Origin: a virus
IMG/VR virus record: IMGVR_UViG_3300009551_000124
Location: 1-21,823 of that record
DNA length: 21,823 nt
Strand: one strand, 5' to 3'
Shown here: positions 13,197-20,946 of the stretch, piece after piece
Position numbering within the stretch: position 1 is the stretch's first letter
Layout: every line of letters starts with the position of its first letter
The notes under the pieces: generated by a model
Seen by the model: only the letters and a program-made list of their open reading frames with translations
Told to the model about the DNA's origin: nothing
The model's database searches: none
Position numbers and translations under genes: made by a program

Positions 13197-13918
13197 GAGT
13201 ACACCCGCTCATCGTAGTATATAATCACCCGGAGTCAGGTCTTACCGATGCTGAGGTAACGGCTACGCTAGTAGCACATAAGTATTGCCTCGATCATCAC
13301 TTTGAGCCTGCTTGGAATGCTACTGCTGCATTCGTACTCGGTGACCTAGCTCATCCAACACCACGATCAAAGATGATTTGGGAACACCACCTTCTCGGTA
13401 CGTCTGATGAGGCGGGTGCTCTTGGTTATCACTTTGATGATAGTGGTACGCCGGTTATGCGTACATTTGTGCAAACTGATAAGAAGTATGGTCTATCATG
13501 GCAAGTTACGTTCTCGCATGAAGTTGTAGAGGCGTTGGTAGATCCATTTTGTATGACATGTGCTCAAGACCCTCGCAAAGACCCTGCTGAGTTTTTTGGC
13601 TTTGAAGTTGGCGATCCTGTGGAGGGTGACAAGTTTGCGTACACGTACCATGACGTAGAGTTTACGGACTTCATTACACCGGCATGGTTCAGTGGTGATG
13701 ACGGCCCGTATGACTTCAAGCATTATTGTACACAGCCATTTCAGGTACTTGAACAGGGATACTGCAGTATTTGGAAAGATGGTGAGTGGACGAGCTTCCA
13801 GATGCAGAAAGGGGAGTTGGTACCAACGAAGGATGACGATGATGTAGACAAGCCCCGCATTCGTAACACAGAATCACGACAACTTCGTGTCAAGGATTAT
13901 GGATTGCTAGATGGCTAA
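13193..13918 (+). CDS. Putative metalloprotease-like protein with HEXXE motif, 241 aa
   Basis: GTG 13193 overlaps the previous stop, with GGAAGGAA upstream. The centre has S-H109-E110-V-V-E113-A-L-V-D117-P, then GFEVGDPVEGDKFAYTY, FITPAWFS and PFQVLEQGY. I recall this layout (SHE..E...DP, then DPVE, then TPAWF) from uncharacterised bacterial and phage proteins that look like zincin metalloproteases with HEXXE in place of HEXXH. Four cysteines (two in FCMTC, one in HYC, one in GYC) may add a structural site. There is no signal peptide, so it should act in the cytoplasm or as a virion part. The C-terminal tail is charged. Confidence 0.72.
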   Translation: MRVHPLIVVYNHPESGLTDAEVTATLVAHKYCLDHHFEPAWNATAAFVLGDLAHPTPRSKMIWEHHLLGTSDEAGALGYHFDDSGTPVMRTFVQTDKKYGLSWQVTFSHEVVEALVDPFCMTCAQDPRKDPAEFFGFEVGDPVEGDKFAYTYHDVEFTDFITPAWFSGDDGPYDFKHYCTQPFQVLEQGYCSIWKDGEWTSFQMQKGELVPTKDDDDVDKPRIRNTESRQLRVKDYGLLDG

Positions 13919-14150
13919 GTGTGGATTTTATGCATGTGATGAAGAAGGCACGGTTGATGCTACCTTTGCTGCTCATGATCGTACGATGCGATTGTACACG
14001 AAGGTATGTAAGATGCATGATCGTCATACGCGGGCTGGCGGCGACCTGGCGGTGCTTTTCCAGAGAGTTGACCCCCCGGCTCGGGTCGGCTATGCTTCCC
14101 CTTCTGGCGCTGATTCAGGCGCTAACCCCCCAACCACAGGAGGTATGTAG
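13911..14150 (+). CDS. Small zinc-finger-like protein, 79 aa
   Basis: It overlaps the previous gene by 8 bases. Residues 1-40 contain C4-x4-C9 and C33-x2-H36, a possible zinc site with hydrophobic strands between. From about residue 50 the protein is low-complexity (PPARVGYASPSGADSGANPPTTGG), encoded by the promoter and C-tract of the Sak4 gene; this tail is probably a by-product of overlap. Function unknown. Confidence 0.62.
   Translation: MAKCGFYACDEEGTVDATFAAHDRTMRLYTKVCKMHDRHTRAGGDLAVLFQRVDPPARVGYASPSGADSGANPPTTGGM
14068..14096 (+). promoter_or_regulatory. Predicted promoter of the Sak4 recombination transcript
   Basis: TTGACC (14068-14073), 17-base spacer, TATGCT (14091-14096). It lies inside the end of the preceding small gene. 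The leader has a GGCGCT direct repeat (two copies, about 14106-14124), a C-tract and AGGAGG. Confidence 0.62.
14127..14142 (+). promoter_or_regulatory. C-tract plus Shine-Dalgarno leader block, copy 2
   Basis: CCCCCAACCACAGGAG, identical to 4005-4020, here extended to AGGAGG and placed seven bases before the TTG start at 14151. The identity covers more than the ribosome site, so the C-tract is probably selected too. Confidence 0.62.
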
Positions 14151-14897
14151 TTGGCGCAAGTGTCCCCCTTACGCGAGAGGATCGGTGCCACATCGCCTAT
14201 GGAGGCAGTGAGGTACTTGAACCTACTTGTCTACGGCCCTGCAGGTAGCGGTAAAACGTATCTGGCAGGTACAGCACAGGATCATCCAGATACATCACCC
14301 GTGCTGTTTCTAGATATGGAGGGTGGTACAACTACACTTCGTCATCGCAAGGATATCGATGTTGTACGTGTCGAGACAACTGAGCGTCTAAACGAAGTGT
14401 ATGAGATGGTGGCAATGGACACGGAGGATTACTATAAGACCATCGTACTAGACTCACTCACAGAGTTGCATTCTGTTATCATGAGTGATGTGATGAAGGT
14501 TAGGATTGAGAAACGGCCTGACCTAGCAGGTGAACCCCCCGGTATGAAGGAATGGGGACTTGCCGGTGATAAGCTGAAAGTGGTAGTACGTGCATTTCGT
14601 GACCTACCATGTAACACCATCCTGATCGCACTTGATAAGACCGATAAGGATGAGAATGGTAAGGTATCAATTTCACCGTCACTACCGGGTCAGCTTAGTG
14701 GAAACATTCCCGGCTTTCTCGATATCGTTGGTTATATGACTGCCAACGAAGAAGATGATGGTATCGTGCGTAGACTGCAGACGCAGAAAACGCGTAAGGT
14801 AATTGCTAAAGATCGCACAGGTGCGCTACCGGCTCTGATTGAGTCGCCTAGCATTCCGTTGATCTTTGAAGCACTGTCGGATGACGAAGGAGAATAG
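14151..14897 (+). CDS. Sak4-type RecA-like ATPase (single-strand annealing/recombinase), 248 aa
   Basis: Walker A GPAGSGKT (29-36) and Walker B TIVLD (97-101) define a RecA-fold ATPase; VLFLDMEGG (51-59) and the overall size match the phage Sak4 family (often annotated AAA or RecA-like NTPase). Sak4 proteins bind ssDNA and promote strand annealing with help from an SSB; the next gene is DUF669-like, the usual partner. TTG 14151 is chosen because AGGAGG (14138-14143) lies seven bases upstream and the frame is closed by TAG just before. Its own promoter and a leader block shared with the DUF2786 gene suggest regulated expression. Confidence 0.87.
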   Translation: MAQVSPLRERIGATSPMEAVRYLNLLVYGPAGSGKTYLAGTAQDHPDTSPVLFLDMEGGTTTLRHRKDIDVVRVETTERLNEVYEMVAMDTEDYYKTIVLDSLTELHSVIMSDVMKVRIEKRPDLAGEPPGMKEWGLAGDKLKVVVRAFRDLPCNTILIALDKTDKDENGKVSISPSLPGQLSGNIPGFLDIVGYMTANEEDDGIVRRLQTQKTRKVIAKDRTGALPALIESPSIPLIFEALSDDEGE

Positions 14898-14899
14898 AT

Positions 14900-15415
14900 A
14901 TGCCATTGCTTGATCTTACTGGTGCTGACACCACACAGCCGGAATTCGTTCCGCTCCCCGCAGGTAGCTATGATGCAGTCGTGTTTGAGGCTGAATGGCA
15001 GGAGACTAAGGGTGGCGGTAAGCTACCTGCTGGCACTCCGATGTTGAGCATTCAGTACAAGATTACTGATGAGCGCCTTGAAGGCAAGGATCGCCGCGCA
15101 TTCGATCGGTATATCATCGCACCTGCAAAGGTCGATGGTAAGAAGTACGAGCACAAGGCCAAGATGGATGGTATGCTTGTGCGTTTCCTTGAAGCTGTCG
15201 GTTACAGTCAGAATGAGGTAATGACTGAGGGCTTCGATCTGGACGTGGATGACCTTGGTGGACGTGAGTGCGTCGTGACGCTTGGTATCGAGTCTTACCC
15301 GTCGAATGAGACAGGTGAGGATGGCGAGCCTATTGTCAAGAAGCGCAACGTCGTCAAGGGGGTCAAGAAGGCCGGTAGTAAGACTGGCTCCGCTGCTTCC
15401 AGTGGCTTGATCTAA
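14900..15415 (+). CDS. DUF669-like single-stranded DNA-binding protein, 171 aa
   Basis: Two bases after the Sak4 stop, with GAAGGAG upstream. It has the DUF669-type pattern: PLPAGSYDAVVFEAEWQET, then SIQYKITDERLEGKDRRAF, RFLEAVGYSQNEV and GGRECVVTLGIE, with a basic, Ser/Gly-rich tail (VKGVKKAGSKTGSAASSG). These phage proteins are OB-fold-like ssDNA-binding partners found beside Sak4 recombinases. It should coat ssDNA made by the nuclease and load Sak4. The stop at 15415 ends the transcript before a 93-base gap with a strong hairpin. Confidence 0.8.
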   Translation: MPLLDLTGADTTQPEFVPLPAGSYDAVVFEAEWQETKGGGKLPAGTPMLSIQYKITDERLEGKDRRAFDRYIIAPAKVDGKKYEHKAKMDGMLVRFLEAVGYSQNEVMTEGFDLDVDDLGGRECVVTLGIESYPSNETGEDGEPIVKKRNVVKGVKKAGSKTGSAASSGLI

Positions 15416-15447
15416 TCCAACAGGTCTAACAGGGAGGCCAAACATAA

Positions 15448-15496
15448 AGGTCACTCTGCCGTCTGTTTCCGGGGGGTTTCAGCGGCAGAGTGACCT
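15448..15496 (+). promoter_or_regulatory. Perfect 14-bp hairpin between an orphan Shine-Dalgarno and the primase start
   Basis: AGGTCACTCTGCCG (15448-15461) pairs with CGGCAGAGTGACCT (15483-15496), loop of 21 bases; an inner CTG/CAG pairing is possible. AGGGAGG (15431-15437) lies 10 bases before the hairpin with no ATG near it, and the primase ATG is 12 bases after the hairpin. There is no T-run, so a plain terminator is less likely than a translational element. Confidence 0.6.
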
Positions 15497-15508
15497 ATCT
15501 TATGAGAG

Positions 15509-17731
15509 ATGCAAAAATCATCGATCAAAGATATAAGGTATGAATTCTTCGATTTGGTATTCGGGGATGAAGATGGACTTATCTGCATCGCTACCTCACA
15601 CAAAATCCGCGGACGTGATTCGTTCAAGCGGTTTTTCTTTGAGTGGCCTAGAGAGTCAGCTAACATGTTGGCTTTCATCGAGCAGAAAGAGAAACATCAT
15701 AACGTGTGGTTTGCGGTCACTATGTTCGATAGGCGCGAGGCTAAGAAAGAGTATGCACGTCCTACACGTATTGTATGGGCAGACCTTGACTCTTGCGATC
15801 CTGAGACTGTAGATCCACCACCACCAATCATCATGGTATCGTCGCCCGGACGCTATCAAGCGTTGTGGACGCTGGACGGCTATGTTGATCCACAGATAGC
15901 AGAAGATTACTCACGTCGCATTGCATACAAGTACCACGACAATGGTGCAGACGTATCAGGTTGGGATATCGGTCAGCTACTTCGTGTACCGTTCACACGT
16001 AATTTCAAGGCTGAGTATCAAGAGGCCGGTGACGTATACCCAACTGTAGAATTGACACGTATCCTCACCGGCATGGAAGCACCGGTCGAGATATTTGAGG
16101 GGGTCGAGAAGCCAACCGACGTGCCCGAGGCGGTCAAATTTGATGTTGACATGCCTGCTGATGATATCCTGCCGGACGTGCCTGAGACTATTCGCAAGTA
16201 CATAGGGTTGATGGAAGATGCTCCTGCATTCATGTCACGTATGGAGGATGATCCAGATGATGAGGCCGATTGGTCTAGTCTCATGTGGAACCTCATCAAT
16301 ATGTGCTTTGAATGCGGAATGGATGAGCTAGAGACATTCGCTTGTTGTCGTGTATCAAAGGTCAACAAGTACCGTCGTGATAACCGGCCTGAGCGCCACC
16401 TGTGGTTGGAAGTGCTTAAGGTCAAACAGCGGTTTCAGCGCATTGCAGAGTATCAGCATGAAGCAGTATCATTCACAATGCCTGGTATCTATGATGAGGC
16501 AGAAGATGATAACTTCACATACATCGACATGTATCGTGAATGGGGAATGAAGCGGACTGACGCGCCACCACAGTACCACGATCTGTTTGCATTTATGTTG
16601 CTGTCAGCGATCCTCTCTGCTAACTTGAAGCTTGAAACTACATATGGTACAGTCCGTCCCAACCTGTGGGGGATGGTACTTGGCGAGTCCACGTTGGCAC
16701 GGAAGACAACATCGATGCGTATGTGTGAAGAGGTTATTGCCAACATCGACGTTGATATCTTTGCTGCCTCAGAGGGTTCGGTAGAAGGTATTATCAGTTT
16801 TCTTGCCAATCGTCCACACCAAGTCAGTTTGATGACACGTGATGAGCTAGCAGGGTACTTCAATCAGATTTCACGTAAGGATTATTTGCAGGGAACCAAA
16901 GAGCTATTCGCACAATTGTATGACGTACCACGTATTTTTCGACGGACACTTAAGAAGCAAACATATACAGTGGAAGAACCGATCTTCATGGTAATGGGCG
17001 CTGGCATTCGTGACGAGGTATATCATTCACTCGATGAGTCAGCTATCACAAGTGGATTTCTGCCCAGGTTCTTGATTGTCTGTGGCGACACAAAACTTGA
17101 GGCTGTAAAGCCATTAGGCCCGCCGCTTCAAGAAATCCAAGATGGCAGCAATCCTGTAATTGCACACGCACAACATCTATACAATACATATCATCGTAAC
17201 GGTCAGGTCAAATTGACTGGTGGTGGTACTGAGGTAACGGTTGATAGGCCGATAGTGGTGGACGTGCAACTGACCCCGGAAGCATGGACAGAGTTTTCAC
17301 GAATTGATGCCATTATGCGTGAGTCGTCCTACCATAGTGCATTGAGTCACGTGATGTTGCCGACTATGCAACGGCTCTCCATGAGCCTGTTAAAGATGGC
17401 TATGCTGATTGCTGCCTCTCGCAGTGAGCCGGACGAAGATGTTATCTCTGCTGAAAAGCGTGATATCGTGTCGGCTGCTAAGTACGTGCAGGATTGGGGA
17501 CAGTATTCTATCGAGGCATGTATGAATGTCGGCAAGGGTTTGAATGAGCGATCATTGTCGAAAGCACATCGTTATATCAAACGACATTCAGGTGTATCAC
17601 GTGGTCAGTTTATGCGCGACAATCATTTGATGAAGCGGGAGGCAGATGACTACATTCAGACATTGATTGAGCGTGGGCACATCAGAATTGATAGGATTGG
17701 TAAAGCAACCCACTACATAGCGATAGATTAA
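15509..17731 (+). CDS. PrimPol-helicase: RepB-like primase fused to DUF3987-like ATPase, 740 aa
   Basis: The N-terminal domain (1-170) is an AEP-type primase: metal-binding A-D-L-D (91-94), SSPGRYQALW (111-120) and W-D-I-G-Q-L-L-R-V-P-F-T-R-N (152-165), as in RepB-like plasmid and phage primases. The C-terminal domain (about 330-600) is DUF3987-like: P-loop variant G-E-S-T-L-A-R-K-T (392-400) and Walker B-like VSLMTRDELAGYF (439-451), followed by a helical tail with an HTH-like end (SRGQFMRDNHLMKREADDY). Together they should prime and unwind DNA at the phage fork. ATG 15509 has only a weak GAGAG just upstream; a strong AGGGAGG lies 71 bases away across a hairpin. Confidence 0.87.
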   Translation: MQKSSIKDIRYEFFDLVFGDEDGLICIATSHKIRGRDSFKRFFFEWPRESANMLAFIEQKEKHHNVWFAVTMFDRREAKKEYARPTRIVWADLDSCDPETVDPPPPIIMVSSPGRYQALWTLDGYVDPQIAEDYSRRIAYKYHDNGADVSGWDIGQLLRVPFTRNFKAEYQEAGDVYPTVELTRILTGMEAPVEIFEGVEKPTDVPEAVKFDVDMPADDILPDVPETIRKYIGLMEDAPAFMSRMEDDPDDEADWSSLMWNLINMCFECGMDELETFACCRVSKVNKYRRDNRPERHLWLEVLKVKQRFQRIAEYQHEAVSFTMPGIYDEAEDDNFTYIDMYREWGMKRTDAPPQYHDLFAFMLLSAILSANLKLETTYGTVRPNLWGMVLGESTLARKTTSMRMCEEVIANIDVDIFAASEGSVEGIISFLANRPHQVSLMTRDELAGYFNQISRKDYLQGTKELFAQLYDVPRIFRRTLKKQTYTVEEPIFMVMGAGIRDEVYHSLDESAITSGFLPRFLIVCGDTKLEAVKPLGPPLQEIQDGSNPVIAHAQHLYNTYHRNGQVKLTGGGTEVTVDRPIVVDVQLTPEAWTEFSRIDAIMRESSYHSALSHVMLPTMQRLSMSLLKMAMLIAASRSEPDEDVISAEKRDIVSAAKYVQDWGQYSIEACMNVGKGLNERSLSKAHRYIKRHSGVSRGQFMRDNHLMKREADDYIQTLIERGHIRIDRIGKATHYIAID

Positions 17732-17742
17732 GGAGAGCACAT

Positions 17743-18153
17743 ATGGACATTCATGAAAATTTTGATCCGCCTGTAGGCGATGATGCAGACCTTGATATCG
17801 GTGTGCCTGAGCCTGAGTATGCTGCACAAGAGCCGCACATCATTGAGAAGATTGCTGCCATCAACAATGCTTTTGAGCATGAAGTAGCGTTGTGGGATAA
17901 GAACGGTCTAAATCCAGCTGGTCTACAGATTAACATGGCATTTCTTAACTGGCAGGTAGGCTCATTCTTTGAGTATGTCTATGACAAGATTCCTGGCTTT
18001 GATAAGCATGAGTGGGAGTTGAAGTGGAAAACGGATCTTGTAGAAGCGTTGATTCGCAATAGGCTTGGTATTATTGCTGAGAAGACACGTCAAGATATCA
18101 CTGCCGGTATCATCGGCCCTGACGGTAATCCAATCAAGGTGCCAAAGACATGA
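17743..18153 (+). CDS. Hypothetical protein, 136 aa
   Basis: AAGGAG (17731-17736) precedes ATG 17743. Acidic, disordered N-terminus (HENFDPPVGDDADLDIG), then a helical domain with conserved-looking aromatic residues (MAFLNWQVGSFFEYVYDKIPG, WELKWKTDLVEALIRN). No catalytic motif. It lies between primase-helicase and polymerase, so a replication accessory role is possible. ATGA-coupled to the next gene. Confidence 0.75.
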   Translation: MDIHENFDPPVGDDADLDIGVPEPEYAAQEPHIIEKIAAINNAFEHEVALWDKNGLNPAGLQINMAFLNWQVGSFFEYVYDKIPGFDKHEWELKWKTDLVEALIRNRLGIIAEKTRQDITAGIIGPDGNPIKVPKT

Positions 18154-18410
18154 GCAGCCCGCCCCTCCACGAAGCCGCCGCACGTGCTATCGCTCTACAC
18201 CTAGTCTCAGACACTGAGCGTTGGCGAGAGTACAAAGGCCCAGCGCGTGACACCATCGCTGCGGTCGAGCCGCTGATTCGTGCCGATGAGCGGGAGCGCG
18301 TCACTACCACCATCAAGGCGATCCAGTCCTATGACCCCGATACAGTGGTCGTGCGGCCAGCCGACGACTTCAAGCGTGACGTGCTGGCTGCGATTGGCGC
18401 TATTCGATGA
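18150..18410 (+). CDS. GC-rich small protein, 86 aa
   Basis: ATGA overlaps on both sides. The base composition and codon use (GCC, CCG, GTG, CGG) are clearly richer in GC than the flanking genes. The protein is helical and Ala/Arg-rich (EAAARAIALHLVSD, AAVEPLIRADERERVTTTI), a type common in Streptomyces and other actinobacterial phage or chromosome proteins with no known role. Probably a recent gain from a high-GC genome. No active-site motif. Confidence 0.72.
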   Translation: MSSPPLHEAAARAIALHLVSDTERWREYKGPARDTIAAVEPLIRADERERVTTTIKAIQSYDPDTVVVRPADDFKRDVLAAIGAIR

Positions 18411-20812
18411 CTGAGGCAAAAATGCACCTTGAGGCGATTCAGGCTGATACTACAGCTAAAGCCCCACATGCAAGGTGTTGGGAATGCCCGCTGTTCGATC
18501 AACCGTGTGCTCCGACCACAGGCCCGGAGGGTGCGTCTGTGGTGATTGTAGGTCGGTCGCCTGGATTCCATGAGGCGAACGCTGGCAAGCCGATGAGTGG
18601 CCCTATCGGTAAGATAGTCAATCATCTACTTGACATGAATGGAGTTGATAAGGCCAGTGTCAAGCGAACCAATACCGTCCTTTGTTACAGTGATAAGCCG
18701 AGCAGCGCAGCCCTTGCTGCATGTAGACCTAGACTTGACGATGAAGTTAGGTCAGCGCAAACGATCATTGCATGTGGAGTGGAAGCTTCACAAACATTCA
18801 CCGGAGGCAATGTCAATGCAAAGCGCGGACACGATCACAAGTACAATGACGCAAGAGTTATTGTTACTAACAATCCAGCAGCGACTTTACGAGATGACGG
18901 TACATATCCAAACCTCGTAAGTGACTTTAAACGTGCACTAAACCCAATTGAACCTCGACCATTCCCGGAAGTAAGGTGGACGGATGATCCTGACGAAGCC
19001 ATCGACTGGATACAAAAACTTCAATTGGTGGATACGTTCAGCGTCGATATCGAATCCACAGGACTTGATTTCGATTCTGAGTTGGTGTCTATCGGTATCG
19101 GACGCGATACGCGAGCAGTTGTTATCGGAAGATACGCACTTGGTGAACATCACGTGCGACAGGCTCTCGGACGGTTCCTTTCAGATCCTCATAAGACAGT
19201 CATCTACCACAATGGAAAATTCGACGTAAAGATCCTACGTCAGAATGGTATAGATGCACGTGTCGATGAGGATACACTGCTACAGTCCTACATATTGGAT
19301 GAACGTCCAGGGTCACACTCCCTAGACTATCTTACTGCCGATAGACTTGGCTGGCCTGACTACACTCCACAAGTGGTCAAGGAAGGTAAGCGCAAGCAGC
19401 ATTGGATCGGACGTGAGGATGAGCTACAGGCATTGTATGGACTTACGTGGGATGAGTATAAGGTGCTGCTGTATGAGTATAACGGTCAGGACACTTCCGG
19501 TACACACATGTTGTATCTGCTGTTCACTCCTGAAACCGATCAAGGCAACATACGTGATCCGTACTACAAGTTACTCATCCCCGCTTCTAACGTAATTGCA
19601 GATATTGAACGTAGGGGCATCGCATTTGACGTTGACCTAGCACAGTGGTCACTTGACCATGAGGTTCTGCCAGAGTTAGAGCATTTGAAGGCCGAAGCTG
19701 CTAGACTGATCGGGAGAGAAATCAATCTCAACTCCCCACAGCAAGTCAGCGCGTATCTCTACGATGAGCTACAACTGCAACATACACTCGATAGGCGTGG
19801 TAAAGAGCGATCCGTTGACGCTGCTATCAGGAATGAGATACTAGATGGACGGGCTAAGTTTGCGAACATACTGCCTGAACAGATGGGCCTATTCGACAAC
19901 GGTGGGGTTGCATTCGTATCAACGCTCCATCGTTTCAAACGCCTCGACAAGATTCGATCTACGTATGTCGAAACGCTCATCAAGCAGTGTGCAAAGGATG
20001 GCCGTATACACGCTGAATTCAATCCTGCAGGAACAGAGACAGGTAGGCTCAGTGGCAGTCGTCCTAACCTGCAGAATCAGCCACGACCTAAGCCGGGTGA
20101 AAAGCTACCTAATGTACGTAACTTCTTTATCGCATCAGAAGGGCACGTACTAATACAGGCAGACTACTCACAGGCTGAGCTACGTGTGGCAGCAGTGTTG
20201 AGTGGTGACAAAAATCTACAGGATATCTACTACAATGACCTTGACTTGCATACTGAGGTTGCAACAGACTTCTACGGTAAAGGTTTCAACAAAGAACATC
20301 GTGTACGAGCTAAGACAGTCAACTTCGGCATCCTGTATGGACAAGAAGAATTCTCACTGTCACAACATCTTCACATCACAGTCAATGAAGCTAGGAGACT
20401 TATCAATGCATGGTGGCATCGTTTTCCAGAGGTACGTACATGGGTAAAGCAGCAGCATCGGAACATCTTGAAAGACGGTTATCTAACTACAGCGACAGGA
20501 CGAAGAAGGCGCTTTCATCTGATAACGGAAGAGAACAAGCATCACACGCTGAAAGAGGGGGTCAACTGCCTGATTCAATCACCCGCAAGCGACTTGTGTT
20601 TGTACAGCCTGATTCGTCTAAGTGATGTGCCACTATTCGATATCCTACTCACGGTGCACGACTCAATCTTGTTTGAGACAAAGCCGGAGAACGTCGAAGC
20701 ATCAATGTCCATCATCAAGAAGACGATGGAAGGCGCTGCCAACGAGCTTATCGGGTGGGACTTCCCATTCAAGGTTGACATGGCTACAGGCGAAAGGTGG
20801 GGCGAGCTATGA
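18407..20812 (+). CDS. DNA polymerase I with N-terminal UDG-like Fe-S domain, 801 aa
   Basis: Three parts. Residues 20-180: uracil-DNA-glycosylase-like (family 4) fold with 4Fe-4S cysteines C24-x2-C27, C93 and C106, but GRSPG (49-53) where GEAPG is usual and NNPAATLR where HPS/HPAALLR is usual. Residues 208-400: DnaQ/RNase D-like 3'-5' exonuclease, D214-I-E216, Y-H-N-G-K-F-D273. Residues about 400-801: family A polymerase, motif A D586-Y-S-Q-A-E-L-R, motif B R-A-K636-T-V-N-F640-G-I-L-Y-G, motif C V-H751-D752-S753. It is the replicative polymerase of this phage. Phe640 predicts discrimination against dideoxynucleotides. Motif C has Ser where Glu is common. UDG-like extensions are known on phage polymerases such as that of SPO1. 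Confidence 0.94.
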   Translation: MTEAKMHLEAIQADTTAKAPHARCWECPLFDQPCAPTTGPEGASVVIVGRSPGFHEANAGKPMSGPIGKIVNHLLDMNGVDKASVKRTNTVLCYSDKPSSAALAACRPRLDDEVRSAQTIIACGVEASQTFTGGNVNAKRGHDHKYNDARVIVTNNPAATLRDDGTYPNLVSDFKRALNPIEPRPFPEVRWTDDPDEAIDWIQKLQLVDTFSVDIESTGLDFDSELVSIGIGRDTRAVVIGRYALGEHHVRQALGRFLSDPHKTVIYHNGKFDVKILRQNGIDARVDEDTLLQSYILDERPGSHSLDYLTADRLGWPDYTPQVVKEGKRKQHWIGREDELQALYGLTWDEYKVLLYEYNGQDTSGTHMLYLLFTPETDQGNIRDPYYKLLIPASNVIADIERRGIAFDVDLAQWSLDHEVLPELEHLKAEAARLIGREINLNSPQQVSAYLYDELQLQHTLDRRGKERSVDAAIRNEILDGRAKFANILPEQMGLFDNGGVAFVSTLHRFKRLDKIRSTYVETLIKQCAKDGRIHAEFNPAGTETGRLSGSRPNLQNQPRPKPGEKLPNVRNFFIASEGHVLIQADYSQAELRVAAVLSGDKNLQDIYYNDLDLHTEVATDFYGKGFNKEHRVRAKTVNFGILYGQEEFSLSQHLHITVNEARRLINAWWHRFPEVRTWVKQQHRNILKDGYLTTATGRRRRFHLITEENKHHTLKEGVNCLIQSPASDLCLYSLIRLSDVPLFDILLTVHDSILFETKPENVEASMSIIKKTMEGAANELIGWDFPFKVDMATGERWGEL

Positions 20813-20946
20813 TCGAAAATGAACCGGTATATCGTGAGCCACAAAAGCCACGACGTATCCGCCGGTCAATCAAGATTCGTCATAATCCTCGATGGGATAA
20901 GACGTTGAAGCATATTAAAGGTTTACGACGACAAGGATTGATTTGA
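20809..20946 (+). CDS. Very basic 45-aa protein
   Basis: ATGA overlap with the polymerase stop, and the stop overlaps the next ATG (TGATG). The sequence is dominated by Arg/Lys (QKPRRIRRSIKIRHNPRWDK), ending GLRRQGLI. Probably binds nucleic acid or an acidic partner such as the polymerase; no family recognised. Confidence 0.62.
   Translation: MIENEPVYREPQKPRRIRRSIKIRHNPRWDKTLKHIKGLRRQGLI

Noticed and set aside
15023-15454. Minus-strand frame of 143 codons opposite the DUF669-like gene
   Set aside because: It is antisense to a recognised gene, has no ribosome site, and no other minus-strand gene is supported in the window.
15444-15536. 30-codon frame starting at ATA six bases after AGGGAGG
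   Set aside because: ATA initiation is very unlikely and most of the frame is the hairpin sequence; kept only as an alternative in the hairpin finding.
18639-20625. Open frames of 70-100 codons in other frames of the polymerase gene
   Set aside because: They lie wholly inside a well-defined polymerase, have poor ribosome sites, and their products look like shifted translations.
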